A stretch of 64,000 nt of DNA. It comes from Mugil cephalus. Its lineage: Eukaryota > Chordata > Actinopteri > Mugiliformes > Mugilidae. Position numbers and translations under genes: made by a program. Below are positions 1 to 14,548 of the stretch, piece by piece. The stretch lies in contig NC_061782.1 in the NCBI RefSeq assembly GCF_022458985.1, positions 12,541,672 through 12,605,671 on the forward strand, written 5' to 3'. Position 1 is the first letter of the stretch. Every line of letters begins with the position of its first letter. The notes beneath the pieces are model-generated. The model saw nothing but the letters and a program-made list of their open reading frames with translations. It did no database searches and was not told the DNA's origin.

Positions 1-802
1 TCTTTTATTCATAATCGTCCAAGGAGGAGATTTTATTTCATGCAGGCCTATAGCCTGTTTGAAGGCTGAAATCCTGTAGCATATTTATTAGTAAGCATAT
101 TTATTTTTAAACTGGCCTACTTTAATGGGGGAGAGCAATGAGCAGCACAAAAAAATGTTTCTTCTCCGAGACCATATTCAGCACTGACAAAGGACATCTC
201 ATATTACAGGCTTGTTGGCTCAATGCATATTATGTAACACGCTGATGATATTCTGATTTTATGCAAAACTGATCGGTGAATAGTCAAGAGAAGCCGTTTA
301 TCTGCAGCTGTTGGCAGAAAAGCACACAAAATCAAGTGATGGTCATTTAGCCCTCTGTGAAGGTCCTCAGATAAACAGATCATGGTATATGGAGGAAAAA
401 AAAAAAAAAAAGCTGACACAAAGGCAGCTGAACTTGTTGATTTTCCGGGAGAAACTCAGTTCTCTTCATTTCGAAGTGTGTGATGTGTTGTTGTTTGGAA
501 AATCTGTGGGTGGTGACTGCTTGAATCTCACATTAACATGATGTATTATGACCAGATCCTTAGATGTAAGTGGAGGAATTTGTCTTCTTGATCATGTTTC
601 CATTCCCAAATGCAATGACTCCAATCTCAAGATGCAAACAGGGATGACACTTTTTGGGGACACATGTTAAGACAGATTTGGTCCGTATGGGGATCTCAGT
701 TGTTCTCAATTGGATGCTTACATTATTTTATACATCAAATGTGGAGTTTGGCCAAAACATTTAGGTCATGATGTTGTTCTTTGTTCTAGTCTTTCTGCAC
801 AG
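1..802. other. Sequence upstream of sprn
   Basis: No coding region is supported here. The short frames at 204-541 cross a 17-base A run and resemble no family. The last bases before the sprn start codon read as a splice acceptor (pyrimidine-rich tract then CAG ending at 802). A non-coding first exon and the promoter of sprn therefore probably lie in this stretch or further left, but I could not place them. Confidence 0.5.
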
Positions 803-1270
803 ATGTCAGGGATGAACCAGGTGGTTGCAACATGCTGGACTTGCATCCTGCTCTCGGCTTTCTTGTATGAGCCTGTGCTTGGAAAAGGTGGTCGTGGAGG
901 GTCCCGGGGCTCCTCTCGAGGATCTCCTTCCCGCAGCTCCACAGCGGGGACCTACCGGGGAGGAGGCGCCTACGGCGGAACCCGCTCCCGCTTCAGGGCG
1001 GCAGGACGCACGTCCCCAGTGAGGGTGGCAGCTGCAGCCGCAGCAGGAGCAGCTGTGGCTTTAACCGCGGATAAATGGTACGCGTCGGCCTACCGCCAGA
1101 GCAAGGCCGACAGCTCGGAGGAAGAACTGGATTACTACAACAGGACAAACTACTTTGATGCATTAATGTCGGACTCGACTCAAAATGGATCCTCTCTCTC
1201 TCAAGTGGTTTCTATAATTATTGCAACATTTTCCCCCAAATATGGACTCTTATTGGACAGTATACTGTAA
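803..1270 (+). CDS. sprn: Shadow of prion protein (Shadoo)
   Basis: The 155-codon frame has the Shadoo layout. Residues 1-27 are a hydrophobic signal peptide ending VLG. Residues 28-72 are a basic Gly/Arg/Ser-rich segment starting KGGRGG. Residues 73-89 are the alanine-rich hydrophobic tract (VRVAAAAAAGAAVALTA) shared with prion proteins. N-glycosylation sequons occur at N113 (NRT) and N128 (NGS). A hydrophobic tail from about residue 134 suits a GPI-anchor signal. Shadoo is a small glycoprotein of the cell surface, mainly of brain, with no settled function. The coding sequence sits in one exon right after a splice acceptor (CAG at 800-802), the usual one-coding-exon form of this family. A second in-frame ATG at 812 could be the real start. 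Neighbouring mtg1 and paox give the same order as in mammals, which supports orthology. The 155-residue length is slightly long for the family. Confidence 0.9.
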   Translation: MSGMNQVVATCWTCILLSAFLYEPVLGKGGRGGSRGSSRGSPSRSSTAGTYRGGGAYGGTRSRFRAAGRTSPVRVAAAAAAGAAVALTADKWYASAYRQSKADSSEEELDYYNRTNYFDALMSDSTQNGSSLSQVVSIIIATFSPKYGLLLDSIL

Positions 1271-2472
1271 ATGTTCAGGTTATTTTTTTGAGACAAACTT
1301 GTGATTGAGCGAGCTCCTATGATCTGATAATGTGCAGGAAACTGCACAGGAAAGACCAGTGAACGTTGCAAATAAGTGATGAAAGGATCAGTCACAGAAA
1401 CATCACCGTACTGTATGTTTTTACACTAATCATCTTTATCAACAGACAAATGTACATTACCAGCAGAGTATTCATTGTGACGTTTCACATTTGTCAAATA
1501 GCCTACGTGACAGAAACTAGTGCCAAACTTAAGAATAACTGTAGTTTCTTTGAAGCAGATGAACATTTTCAATTACAGATATCTTCACTGTCTATACAAA
1601 CTGCAGTCTGCCAACTTTAATCCTACTGCCAAACTCAACTTTACTAAAAAAAAAAAAAGGCCTCTATATAAATAATATGCAAAGTGACTTATGCTGCAGC
1701 TCAGAGGAAAGTCTTATGTGTCTGCAGAACCTGAAACTGAATATCAAGCCCGGACTTGCTGGAATTTGTACAGAAGTGCGGGTTTCTAGTCCTTCCTTAA
1801 AGGTTCACACAGTAAAATGTCGGCACCAGCATTATTTCACCCACCAAATTAAACTTGCTTCTTGTAATTTTCTTCCATTGGATTTCTTGCTTAGAAGTAA
1901 AAAGAAGAAGAAGCCTCATTTGCTATTTTTCTGCAAAACTTAATTTTTGAGATAGGATTTAAAAATCTTCTTTAGTTAGCTGAATAATTTATAGGATTCT
2001 CTGCAGTAAGACGAGGCAAATAAGAGTGCTGTGTTTTGGGACTAAAGCGAAACGGCTTTTTTCCTGAAATCATCTTCCCTTTCTGTGCAATTCATCTCTT
2101 TTTATGACTGGAATTTAGCAATTCATTTCTGAAACCTGTGTACAAACCATGACATGGTTTGCAAACCAACTGCTGCTCTCACAGTTGCTCATGTCTCTGA
2201 AGGTTATCTTGGTGCGTCCATCTTCCCAGAAGACCTCTTTACCCACAGAAGACACTCAGGAGCAACAGACTGTTCCGTATTTATAAGTGCACTCTATTAT
2301 ATGCTACAACACTTATGTGCATAATAAATAAAGAGTTATGTTGTTATCACTGTCTTTATGCTAATAAATATCCTGTTTACATCATATCAGACATCTGCCT
2401 CGTGAATTCTGACAACTGTATATAAAAAAAATGTTGCTATAATAATATTTAGCAAAATAATGTGAAACAAAG
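1271..2472 (+). other. Probable sprn 3' UTR and convergent gap to mtg1
   Basis: No coding region is supported. Overlapping AATAAA signals at 2323-2332 are the likely end of the sprn message, giving a 3' UTR of about 1.05 kb. The region is AT-rich and carries a 12-base A run near 1646. sprn and mtg1 converge here, so transcripts could lie close or overlap near 2.3-2.5 kb. Confidence 0.45.
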
Positions 2473-2478
2473 TTTAAT
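2473..2478 (-). other. Candidate mtg1 poly(A) signal (ATTAAA)
   Basis: On the minus strand this reads ATTAAA, about 180 bases after the mtg1 stop codon. It is the common variant of the polyadenylation signal. No AATAAA was noticed closer to the stop. Confidence 0.4.
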
Positions 2479-2655
2479 TCTTTTAGTTACAAAAAGGTTT
2501 GGAATCTTCATGTGACATTAATAATCCAGACACACTGCATGATATTAGGGTTGCATGACGCAGACTATACTCAGTCTTTGTGACGCTAAATATAAGTCTT
2601 TCCAGGTTGAGGGCAAACTGGTAAAAACCCAGAAACAGTCTTCCAAAAATAGAGG

Positions 2656-5454
2656 TCAGTCCAGCATCACTAGTCCCAGCTCTCCTTTCCTGAATGCTCT
2701 TATGAAATCGTAAGCCGCTGCTGTGTAGTTTGGGATGGTGACGGTAATGTTTCCTGAGGGAGACGAGCAACAAACATTCAGTATTTTCAGATAATACTGG
2801 AAAAAGAAGAACATTAGATGAACTATAAAGTCTTAAGTTTAATGTTAGCTTAATATAATACTTGAAAACATGGAAACACGTATCCTGACACTGTGTAAAT
2901 AAAGGGATTGAAATGGTAAAAAGTATAAGAGGGATGGTATCAATATTAACCTCACAATCTCTGCAACTAATTAACCTTGAAATAATTAATCAATAACACT
3001 GTTTGTGTCAAGTGTACGTGTAGAATTATCTCTTTCTTACCGACTCCTGTAATGGCTTTTACCCGCTGAGTCTTTCTGAGCTTTACAGCGATGCGTTTGA
3101 GGACATGCTGGATGTTGTCACTAGGCTCTTGGAGGTCGTATTTCTCCACATAACTGCACATGAACACACATGCAGTAAGAAAAATAAATAAAAAAAATAC
3201 AGTATTGTGAAGCAAAAATATTACACCAAGTACATACTTTGCATTGATATTATTAAAATCACACACCTGAACCTCCCTAGCCTGTTCAGAGAATAAAGTA
3301 AGTAGTCAGCAATAATGTCTTCACCCACTAAATGGTCCAGTATAGTTCCTGGAAGAGATAAAGTGTTTTTTTTTTTGGTAATATAAGAAACGATTATGAT
3401 AAAATTTCCACAACACGTCATAAGATTGACAGTGTTTTTTTAAATAAATGTTCTGCTCACCACATAAGGCCAGCTTCATGCCTGTTTCAACACTCTCAAT
3501 CTTAGGAGGCAAGACTCCCGGTGTGTCCAGCAGGTACATAAGAGGTCGCTCACACACCTGGGAATAAAAATGACATTTTCAAATACTGTAGAGCTGCACA
3601 CAACATACCTGTGAATACACATACATAGAAACCAACCTGAATTTTAGTCAGCACTGCTTTAGTTATACCTGGCTCCCCTCCTACTCGAGATGCACGACCT
3701 GAAAATTTTGCATAATTAAGAATAAGTGCTGTTATCTTGTATGAATCAATTCACTACTATTGTTTATCTTTACCTTTTTTCAAGTTTGTTCTCCTCAGTG
3801 AGTTAATCAGCGAAGACTTTCCCACATTGGGCACTCCAATCACCATCATGCAGTAATTTGTATTCTGAAAGTTTACCATGACAAAGTTAGAGCACACACT
3901 GTTTTAAATAAGGGGAGAGACATTTTGAATAAATGCAAAAGGAAGTAAATGCTTCAATATGGATGTAGCTCCATTAAGTTAATAGAAAAGGATCTTCAGA
4001 GTCGCACTGAAACAGCATGTCGTTGAACATTTTGCTTCAATATTTCTGGGCAAAACAGACTTTTGTGGAAGACCACATTCCACTGATGGTTGTAAAATGT
4101 GTAATTCAGAATTTAAATAAATTAAAATATGTTCAATTTTCTTGGAGTACCTCCTCTCTGTTAAAGCGCGGCTCCTTCTCAATAATTTCCAACACCTTTG
4201 GCACCAACTACAGAAAAAAAAGAAATGATGTTCAAACTCACTTTTTAAAATTTACTTTCAAAGACACAGCTCTTCTCTTCACAGGGTGGAATATTTAACA
4301 TCCAATAAAGACGACCCCTTACATTTTTGACATTGTTGTCTCTTTGCTTCAAACAGTCTGTGAAGATAACATTGCTGACGCCACTTTGTTCGAGCTTTTT
4401 GAGAACTGTCTGCAGAGTAAAAACAAAGACTTTGATAGGACTTCAAAATGCTGGTGACACGTGACTCAGATGAAGTAGCATTGAGACTTTTCAACCTGCT
4501 TGTTGGATAAATCAGCGAGGTCCATCTTGTTGAGTACTAGCAGATGCGGTTTGACATTCAGCGTGTCCTGAAACACAGGGTTTCTTCCAGAGAAGGGAAT
4601 TTGCTTAATGTTAAAGAAAAAGCAACAATGGTCAGATCTGCCTGGTACAGCTCATGTGTAGTTGTTTTCTTTTTCTTTTTATTAATGTGCAAACCTTTGT
4701 TAACCATGTTAAAATTAACAACAATACTAGAAGATATACAAATAATAAGGACAAAGCTGAATTAATGAATAACTTAAAATTAAAGTTTGGATATCGGAGA
4801 GTACTAGAATTGGTTGTATTGCTCAGTTAGTAATCAAATCTTGAACTAAAAATCCTGGTGTCATCTTGGATGCCCATTTGAAATTACATCACTAAGGTAA
4901 TTTTACCTGGATTTGAACTGTTTTTACCCAAGGTATCCCAACAAAATGTTTAATAATGCATAATTTGTTTTAATTAAGAAGTTTGGATTCAAAGTCCTAT
5001 ATTTTCAAGTACACATAAGCTTTAGATTAAGATTTCGTAACAGTAATTAGTCCTTTTTCTTTTTGTTCTTTTAAAAAAATACATATATACCATACATGCC
5101 ATAAAACATATTAGTACAACAGGTAACACTTCATTTACATGTTAAAATTGTAATAAAACAATGACTGCTGTAAAAGGATATTCTGGCATCATGGATTTCT
5201 ATGATGCAGTCCACACCCTTAAGGCTGGCTCTCATCTGCTTCAGACCTACAAATATCCAACATAAATTTACCAGAAAATTGTCAAATCTATATTCCAAAT
5301 TCAACGCATGTATTTTCTTGACATTTTCTGAGGATAACTTAAAGCTGTCACCTTTAGCCATGTGTCCGGGGAACCAATGAGCTACGTCCCGTCCACCAAA
5401 GTCGAAAACGGTTCTGAATTTATCGACATTACGGAGTGCCTGGTACAGTTTCAT
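2656..5454 (-). CDS. mtg1: Mitochondrial ribosome-associated GTPase 1
   Basis: Eleven coding exons join to a 319-codon frame: 5352-5454, 5182-5246, 4496-4600, 4323-4409, 4151-4207, 3774-3864, 3637-3698, 3461-3557, 3267-3348, 3041-3153, 2656-2753. The protein is a circularly permuted GTPase of the YlqF/MTG1 family. The G4 motif NKMD (about residue 80) comes before G1 GVPNVGKSS (about 149-157), followed by the GGEPGIT switch region and G3 DTPG (about 201-204). N-terminal WFPGHMAKG is the family signature. MTG1 acts on the mitochondrial inner membrane in large ribosomal subunit assembly. Length matches the human protein (334). The intron between exons 2 and 3 (4601-5181) is not a normal GT-AG intron; it has a minor-spliceosome donor. 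The start is the first Met before the HWFPGHMAKG block. Confidence 0.95.
4601..5181 (-). other. U12-type (AT-terminal) intron in mtg1
   Basis: Read on the minus strand, exon 2 ends GCC AGA and the intron begins ATATCCTTT, the full U12 donor consensus. Near the other end, TTCTTTAAC matches the U12 branch-site consensus TTCCTTAAC with one change. About 10-11 bases later the reading resumes at ATTCCC (Ile-Pro, as in human HDARIP). The intron then ends in AA rather than AC or AG. Using the AG three bases earlier would add one Gln. Both choices keep the frame. Confidence 0.75.
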
Positions 5455-6330
5455 GGCTACTGGTAATTTACAAAAGACGACGCCTGAGTTTCATTTGTTT
5501 TAATAAAATATCCTTTGACCCTACCTGCTACGAAAACTCATGATACACTCTGTGTGCTACACTGTTTACATTCCGATGCGAATCTCTCCTGGAAAAAAAC
5601 TTGGTTCCGTTATATTAAATGTGCGATGATTTCTTCTTCTATGCTTTTATTTTGCATGTTCCGACGTTTAACGATATATTCCTGCCCCCTGTAGGACATA
5701 AAATATTAAATAAAGAAATATAAAATGTTACTTAATAAGAAACTGAATGTTGGTGGTTCAACTGGACGAATACAGTTGTAGATTAAGAATTTGAATTAAA
5801 GTGTTAAAATTACATAGAAAATATTAATTGCAATATTTTAGTATAACTTCTGCTAATTTTACCAATATGAGTAGCAGACAAAACACAGCGCTGAGATCCT
5901 GAACTAAACAAGTTTCTCACAGAATGTGAAATGATTAAATTTGAACTTGTTCATATTGTACTTTATTTCACTAAAACAAAGGTAAACATTTGGAGTTGTT
6001 GTTATTTATGTCTGCCAGTACAAGTACAGAAATGTACAAAATCAGAATTTCCAGAAATAATCAAAATTTATTCTTAGTTAATTACAGTCCATTAACAATA
6101 AGACAATCCAATTGACAAAGAAGTTGCAGTACTAAATAAGTGTAAACAGGATTACATGTTAATTGATAACTACTGTAAATTTATTAAAAAAAATTTAAAG
6201 CGGTATGTTTAATGGGTTTAAAAAATAACTTCTCAATAAAGTGCATGTATACTTTTGCTCTGTCGACACTATTAGTGAAGTCCATTTGTATTTTAGTGCA
6301 CTGAAAAGCCTTAAATCATCAGTATCACAC
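5455..6330. other. mtg1 promoter side and gap to the paox 3' end
   Basis: No coding region is seen. Bases 5455-5700 directly precede the mtg1 start codon and should hold its promoter and 5' UTR, but no clear TATA or CCAAT box was found. The rest is very AT-rich with no recognisable repeat family. Confidence 0.4.
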
Positions 6331-6336
6331 TTTATT
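6331..6336 (-). other. paox poly(A) signal (AATAAA)
   Basis: The minus strand reads AATAAA about 150 bases after the paox stop codon. It is the first canonical signal downstream of that gene. Confidence 0.5.
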
Positions 6337-6484
6337 GGTTGTGGCACATTTAAAATTCATGATTTAAATAAGCAGCAGCTTCCGCACAAGATCAACTGGG
6401 ATATCATAGTAATTTGTTTATCACATATCAAATGTAATGGGTAGATGCAAGGGTAGATGGTTTAGTGCAAGACAGTATCAATCT

Positions 6485-10061
<3,577 letters not shown>

Positions 10062-11624
10062 GGTTGTCTTTATGGCGCTGCTTCCTCTCTGGAGCAAAGA
10101 GCCACGACCGACATGCCTTCCGGTAGGGACTTTCAAATTAAAACTCACCCGGTAGTGTTGTAATACAGTGGTGACCGGGCACACGCAGGGGCGGTGCTAG
10201 ACTTGTGAACCAGACGGTGTGCTCAGCTTTATCGGGGGGTCTGGAGACTAATGAGTGAAATAAATTACTATTTCTATCTATTGATTACACCTGTTTCGCA
10301 CTTCTTCTATCCATGTGGTAGCAGCTATCCAACACAACATTCAGCTGCAGAGAGGCTAATGTAGGGTGATCTGTCCGACACCCTATGTACAAACATCTCT
10401 AGATGTTTCTGATTGTTTTATTAATAAACATGCATATGGGATTTGACTTACATGATACCCTGTAGATGTTATGGACATAGATTACGATTGTGATTGCAAC
10501 AGAAAATCATGACACCTTACTCACTCCATCTCTGTTGCAAGAAAAAACTACAAACAGGCAGGCTACAGGTGACACACACACACACACACCTAACCCCTCC
10601 TACTGGTGACTGAGTGACAGGCATGCAACCCAAAACACATCCCTTGCTCCCACAATCCAGCTCCTTCTATTTTTTGTGCCTCATTTTATACACTACAAAG
10701 TGTTGATATCGCATGATCGTACGTGAATTCCTTCACTACCACGACACCTTATTTTTAGCTGCTGGCCGAAGCCGCACCGTGCTGTGTGCACTGAAGATGA
10801 AGCTGGTGTATTTTGACGGACTGGCAGAGGACAGAGTGGAAACGCAATGCGAACGCAACCAGTGTAATCACCTGGGTGGCACCCGAGGTGTCCAATCAGG
10901 TTTCAGGGGTGGCCCGTGCTACCCCAGCCATTCTTCTAGCCCTTCCCTTGGGCACACGTGTTAATGCTGTCAGGTTAACTGAGAAAAAGTGCAAGAGTCA
11001 GTGCTGACAATCTGTCCCCTTTAGCTAAAGCAGCAGAATAATGAGCTAAATCACAAACACACTAGTAAATAATCACAGCTATTTACAAACTAATGAACGA
11101 CCAATTTTCAGTATTTTATGGCTTATTATAAAGTCTATGTGAATATCTCTATAAATGACACTACTGTGTATCTCAGTAACACTTTAGTTACAGCATATTT
11201 GGGTATAAATTGACTTTTATTTTCTATTCTGGCACCCTCACTGTGTTTTGTTCCCTTCCTATCATCGGCTTGTTGTCATAAATGTCTGCCCTTTTCCCCA
11301 TTTACCATCTATTCTGTTAGATCCTGCCTCACCCATCCGCTCTAAAGTAACTCTCAGTGTCTTTTGAGCTGTTCACTATCACCTGATTCACACACGTGCC
11401 TACTCACCCATTCGCACATTAACCTCATAGTACTGACCCAGTTTCGTATAGTCCCTCGCTGATTGCCTCTTAGGCCTTTCCTGCTCTAGTTTTTATCTTG
11501 ATCCATGTGCTCCTGCTTAAATGTTGACTTTGCCATGGCCAACTTGTTTTGCTAAACTTTGACATTATTTTCTTTGGTTGATATAGTACACCTATCAGTG
11601 CCTGGTTGTGGGGGCTGTCTTTGT
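10062..11624. other. Region upstream of paox
   Basis: The first 150 bases upstream of the paox start are GC-richer and should contain its promoter; no TATA box is evident. Beyond that I see a short AC repeat (about 10573-10590) and otherwise unremarkable sequence. Open frames at 10713-11007 resemble no protein family I know. Confidence 0.4.
10573..10590. repeat. (AC)n microsatellite
   Basis: About nine uninterrupted AC dinucleotides in the upstream flank of paox. Confidence 0.85.
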
Positions 11625-11742
11625 AGATGTGGGCTCCATCCTGTTCTCCAGGTACTGAACTGAACATCATACAGCTGAGTGAGTGTAGATCCACACGATG
11701 CCCAGGTATCATGAAACCACCGGGATTTACTTTGGTGTTCCC
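11625..11742 (-). pseudogene. Relic of a paox-like exon
   Basis: On the minus strand this stretch begins with a kept acceptor (ATTAG) and GGAACACC, then TGGTTTCATGATACCTGG, TGTGGATCTACA, a GTTCAG..CAG stretch and AACAGGATGGAGCC. The same blocks occur in the same order in paox exon 9 (6720-6874): GGAACCCC, TGGTTTCATGATCCCTGG, TGTGGATCCTACA, GTTCAG, AACATGATGGAGCC. The relic lacks a segment near its 5' side and has small indels that shift the frame, so it is not functional. It suggests a partial or complete tandem copy of paox that has decayed. No other exon of such a copy was found nearby. Confidence 0.6.
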
Positions 11743-11816
11743 TAATCAACAAACAAATAACTTAAGATTTTACAAAACACATAAATATCAAATAAAAGCA
11801 CACACAGGGAAATAAT

Positions 11817-11862
11817 ATAATATATATATATATATTATTTTTTTTTTTTTTTTTTTTTTTTA
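11817..11862. repeat. (TA)n followed by a poly(T) run
   Basis: About twelve TA units run directly into a T stretch of over 20 bases. This is a simple, probably length-variable repeat. Confidence 0.9.
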
Positions 11863-12380
11863 ATTATATGGTAAAACCTGTTCCAAGACAATAAAACGTG
11901 CTACATTAGCTACATGACTTCAAACAAGAAGAATCCACTGAAAAAGCAAAAAGTGTCCTGAGAATTTCTGGATAATAAAAATGGTTAATTTGTTTAGTCT
12001 GCAGAGGTCATCATGATACTGGCTCCCACAATAAGATTATAAACGGTGTTGGAATACACTGTGTTCAGAATAGATCATATAAATTACATAAAAACTTTAC
12101 TTTCCTCAACATCTTAGGGTCCTCTTACATCAAGATAACTGACAAGTAGCAGTATTAATATTCTGATTAACTTAAAACACCCCTGAGGATGTCCACTGTG
12201 AGCTTATTCCCTTCTTCTGTTTTCTTTGTTAGTGTCTTAAAAGAAAATGACTCTGCTAAATCCAAACCACAAGGGGGCACCAAAAGAGAGGTCACATTAA
12301 TGGGTAAATCAAAAAGCGGTTATCCCTGCTACAGTGGCTGATTCTGTAATTTTTAGATAGTCCACACAAACCTATCATAG
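11863..12380. other. Intergenic, no gene seen
   Basis: AT-rich sequence between the simple repeat and the first Tc1-like fossil. No frame, RNA gene or repeat family could be supported. Confidence 0.4.
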
Positions 12381-12381
12381 A

Positions 12382-12867
12382 TACACCAATCAAGTAAAAG
12401 GTTATGACCACATTCCTAACATTGTGTAGGTCTCCCTTGTGCCTCCAAATTTGTTGTGACTCATAGTAGAATGGCCTTCTGAGGGAGTCCTGGTATGTGG
12501 TATGTTTTTTTTCCAATAAGGGGAGGGGAGGGGTCTCTGTGGATCAGACTTATTCCAGTATTTCCAGTATTTCCCACCGATACTGGGATCTAATGAATTT
12601 GGAGGCCAGGTCAACATTTTGGGCTGCATAAGTTGTTCCTTATATGGTTTTGTGTGTCTGCCTGTATCAGGTTGCGTCTTGCTGTGTCATTGCTATGGGG
12701 TGGGGGGAGGCTGGTCTGGTCTAGGTGGGTGGTACATGTCTAAGGAACAACCACACGAATGAATGCCCGGTCCAAAAGTTTGCCTGTAGAACATTATATT
12801 TTCACAAGATGGTCAGTAGTGTTTACATCCCTTGCCAGTCGTCATAATGTTATGCCTGATCGGTGTA
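12382..12867 (-). mobile_element. Decayed, internally deleted Tc1-like transposon
   Basis: The ends form imperfect inverted repeats: TACACCAATCAAG...GGTTATGACC on the left, and on the right TAATGTTATGCCTGATCGGTGTA. A flanking TA fits the Tc1/mariner target site. On the minus strand a fragment reads LTWPPNS-LDP-IG, matching the Tc1 transposase motif LTWPPNSPDLNPIE around the DD[E/D] catalytic region. It is broken, and most of the transposase, including the DNA-binding domain, is missing. At about 0.49 kb it is much shorter than an intact 1.3-1.6 kb element. The same terminal motif (GGTCATAATGTTATG) recurs at about 27397-27411. Confidence 0.75.
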
Positions 12868-12891
12868 CATTTGCTACATGTCTCTATTTGG

Positions 12892-12945
12892 AACAATTTA
12901 AGGACTTATTATAGTTAATGGACTTACTGTAGTCCTTAAATTGTT
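12892..12945. repeat. Inverted repeat, 15-bp perfect arms
   Basis: Arms at 12892-12906 (AACAATTTAAGGACT) and 12931-12945 (AGTCCTTAAATTGTT) are exact reverse complements across a 24-base spacer. It lies 24 bases outside the end of the Tc1-like fossil. Confidence 0.8.
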
Positions 12946-13389
12946 TTTATGAACTGTGTTCTAAAAATAACGCAGTTTATTGAAACTCATTCACTCAAAT
13001 TTAATTTACCAGAGACACACAATCAGAAGCATATGACTCACATGAAGCACATTGTTGGTAGTTTTTCCAAACTAAAATAGACTCAAAATTCAGCACTGTA
13101 TGGAAACACACTGTTCCTCAACTCTTGAGAAAAGAATAGGTGATACCAGAGAGCACACACTGAAGCACTATACTAAAACTTCTGTGAATAAAGGTTTGGA
13201 GGAATAAGACCACAGGTGCCAAACATACAGCCCATGTGCCATAAGCGGCCCACCAAAGGGTATAATCTGGCCTGCAGCAATTTGAATGAATTTGTCACCA
13301 CCTGGATTTAACTATAGGTTTGAGCCTCATATTAGATAATTACTGCATGGTTGATTATCTTATTTAATCCCAACTGATGGAATAAGCAG

Positions 13390-14104
13390 CTTTTCATTTC
13401 TTTAACAACCATGTGGAACGACACATCCTGTGGTCATGGAAATCTGTTTGAGATGAGTCAAATCATTGGCACGCATCAAGAAAACATTTAAGAGATTGAA
13501 GCAGAAACTACTAAAACTGGGATAAAAACAGTCCAACGCGACTGTAAGGATAGTGGGGAACCATTGTCTTTGAGGACGAAATGTGGTCGGGGAAAACAAA
13601 TCCTGATTGACACTTGGTGAAATCAAATCAAAGAAAAATAACAGGAGAACTCAGGGCTATGATTAATAGTGAAAGTAAGAGCATTTCCACACGTACAATG
13701 TGAAGGGAGACTGAATAGCTGTGTAGCCTCAAGAAAACCACTAATCAGTGAGACTAACCAAAGAAAAAGGCTTCAATTTAGCAATTTACAAGGGAGCATT
13801 AAGATTGAAGTCTGGAGCAATGGAAGAAGTCATGTGGTCTGATGGGTCCAGACTGACCCTGTTCCAGAGTGATGGGGCATCAGGGTAATAAGGGAGGACG
13901 ATGAATTGATTCCCCCATCATGTCTAGTGCCTACCGTACAAGCCTGTGGGGGCAGTGCTATGATCTGGGGATGCTGCTGTTGCTCAATCAAATCTAAAAT
14001 TGATCTAAAGGTAATCAAAGCTAAAGGTAGTTCAATGAAATATTAGAACGTGTGACCTCTTTTTTTGGTAGCGATTTCTTTTTTTTTTTTTGGCCAGGCA
14101 GTGA
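13390..14104 (+). mobile_element. Second Tc1-like transposase fossil
   Basis: The plus strand keeps recognisable nucleotide blocks of a common teleost Tc1-like transposase: the helix-turn-helix region, the MWSDGSRLTLFQSDG block, then VPTVQACGGSAMIWG in shifted frames. It ends with a T-rich stretch and GGCCAGGCAGTG, the usual terminal sequence of these elements. Frameshifts, stops and a large deletion after 13990 make it non-coding. The 5' terminal repeat is not found. It differs from the fossil at 12382-12867 in sequence and orientation, so these are two separate insertions. Confidence 0.75.
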
Positions 14105-14542
14105 TAAACATGATGTGTGTATATATGTTATGTGTGTCTGGGGAGATGTGTCAGGGGACATTATTCTTAAAATGATCTGATAAATGAAATAACAACAATG
14201 ACCAACTGTTTGTAGGTCAGGGTATAAGGCTGAGGTTGCTCCGCCAAACATTACAACAGTCTCACTGTTTGTAAAACTGTGGGAAAAAGGAACAGCCCTC
14301 CTCTCTCAGGATACCCCCATTGTGTAATGTTGATAAGTTCACACACACACACACACACACGCTCATGGGAACTAACTGGCAAAGTGGGTTTCTCAGATGA
14401 ACAATGTTAATCTTTGCTCAGTCCGTCGAGGTACAGGAAATAATAAAAATTGCTGTTTTCTTGTTGGGAAGTCTGAGCTGGGTATTATGTTTTCTGTCAG
14501 AGATCCAGAAGCATTTGTTTTTGAGGGCAAAGCTGCAGAGAA
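14105..14542. other. Gap before the rassf4 3' end
   Basis: Contains an (AC)n run at 14340-14360 and otherwise plain sequence. The frames at 14393-14675 on both strands overlap each other and the probable rassf4 3' UTR, and have no family resemblance, so no gene is called. Confidence 0.4.
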
Positions 14543-14548
14543 TTTATT
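14543..14548 (-). other. Candidate rassf4 poly(A) signal (AATAAA)
   Basis: AATAAA on the minus strand about 315 bases beyond the rassf4 stop codon, the first good candidate for the end of the message. Confidence 0.4.

Noticed and set aside
10062-10184. In-frame upstream start for paox (Met at 10184)
   Set aside because: It adds 41 residues without resemblance to the family. The ATG at 10059-10061 puts the FAD glycine motif at the usual distance from the N-terminus.
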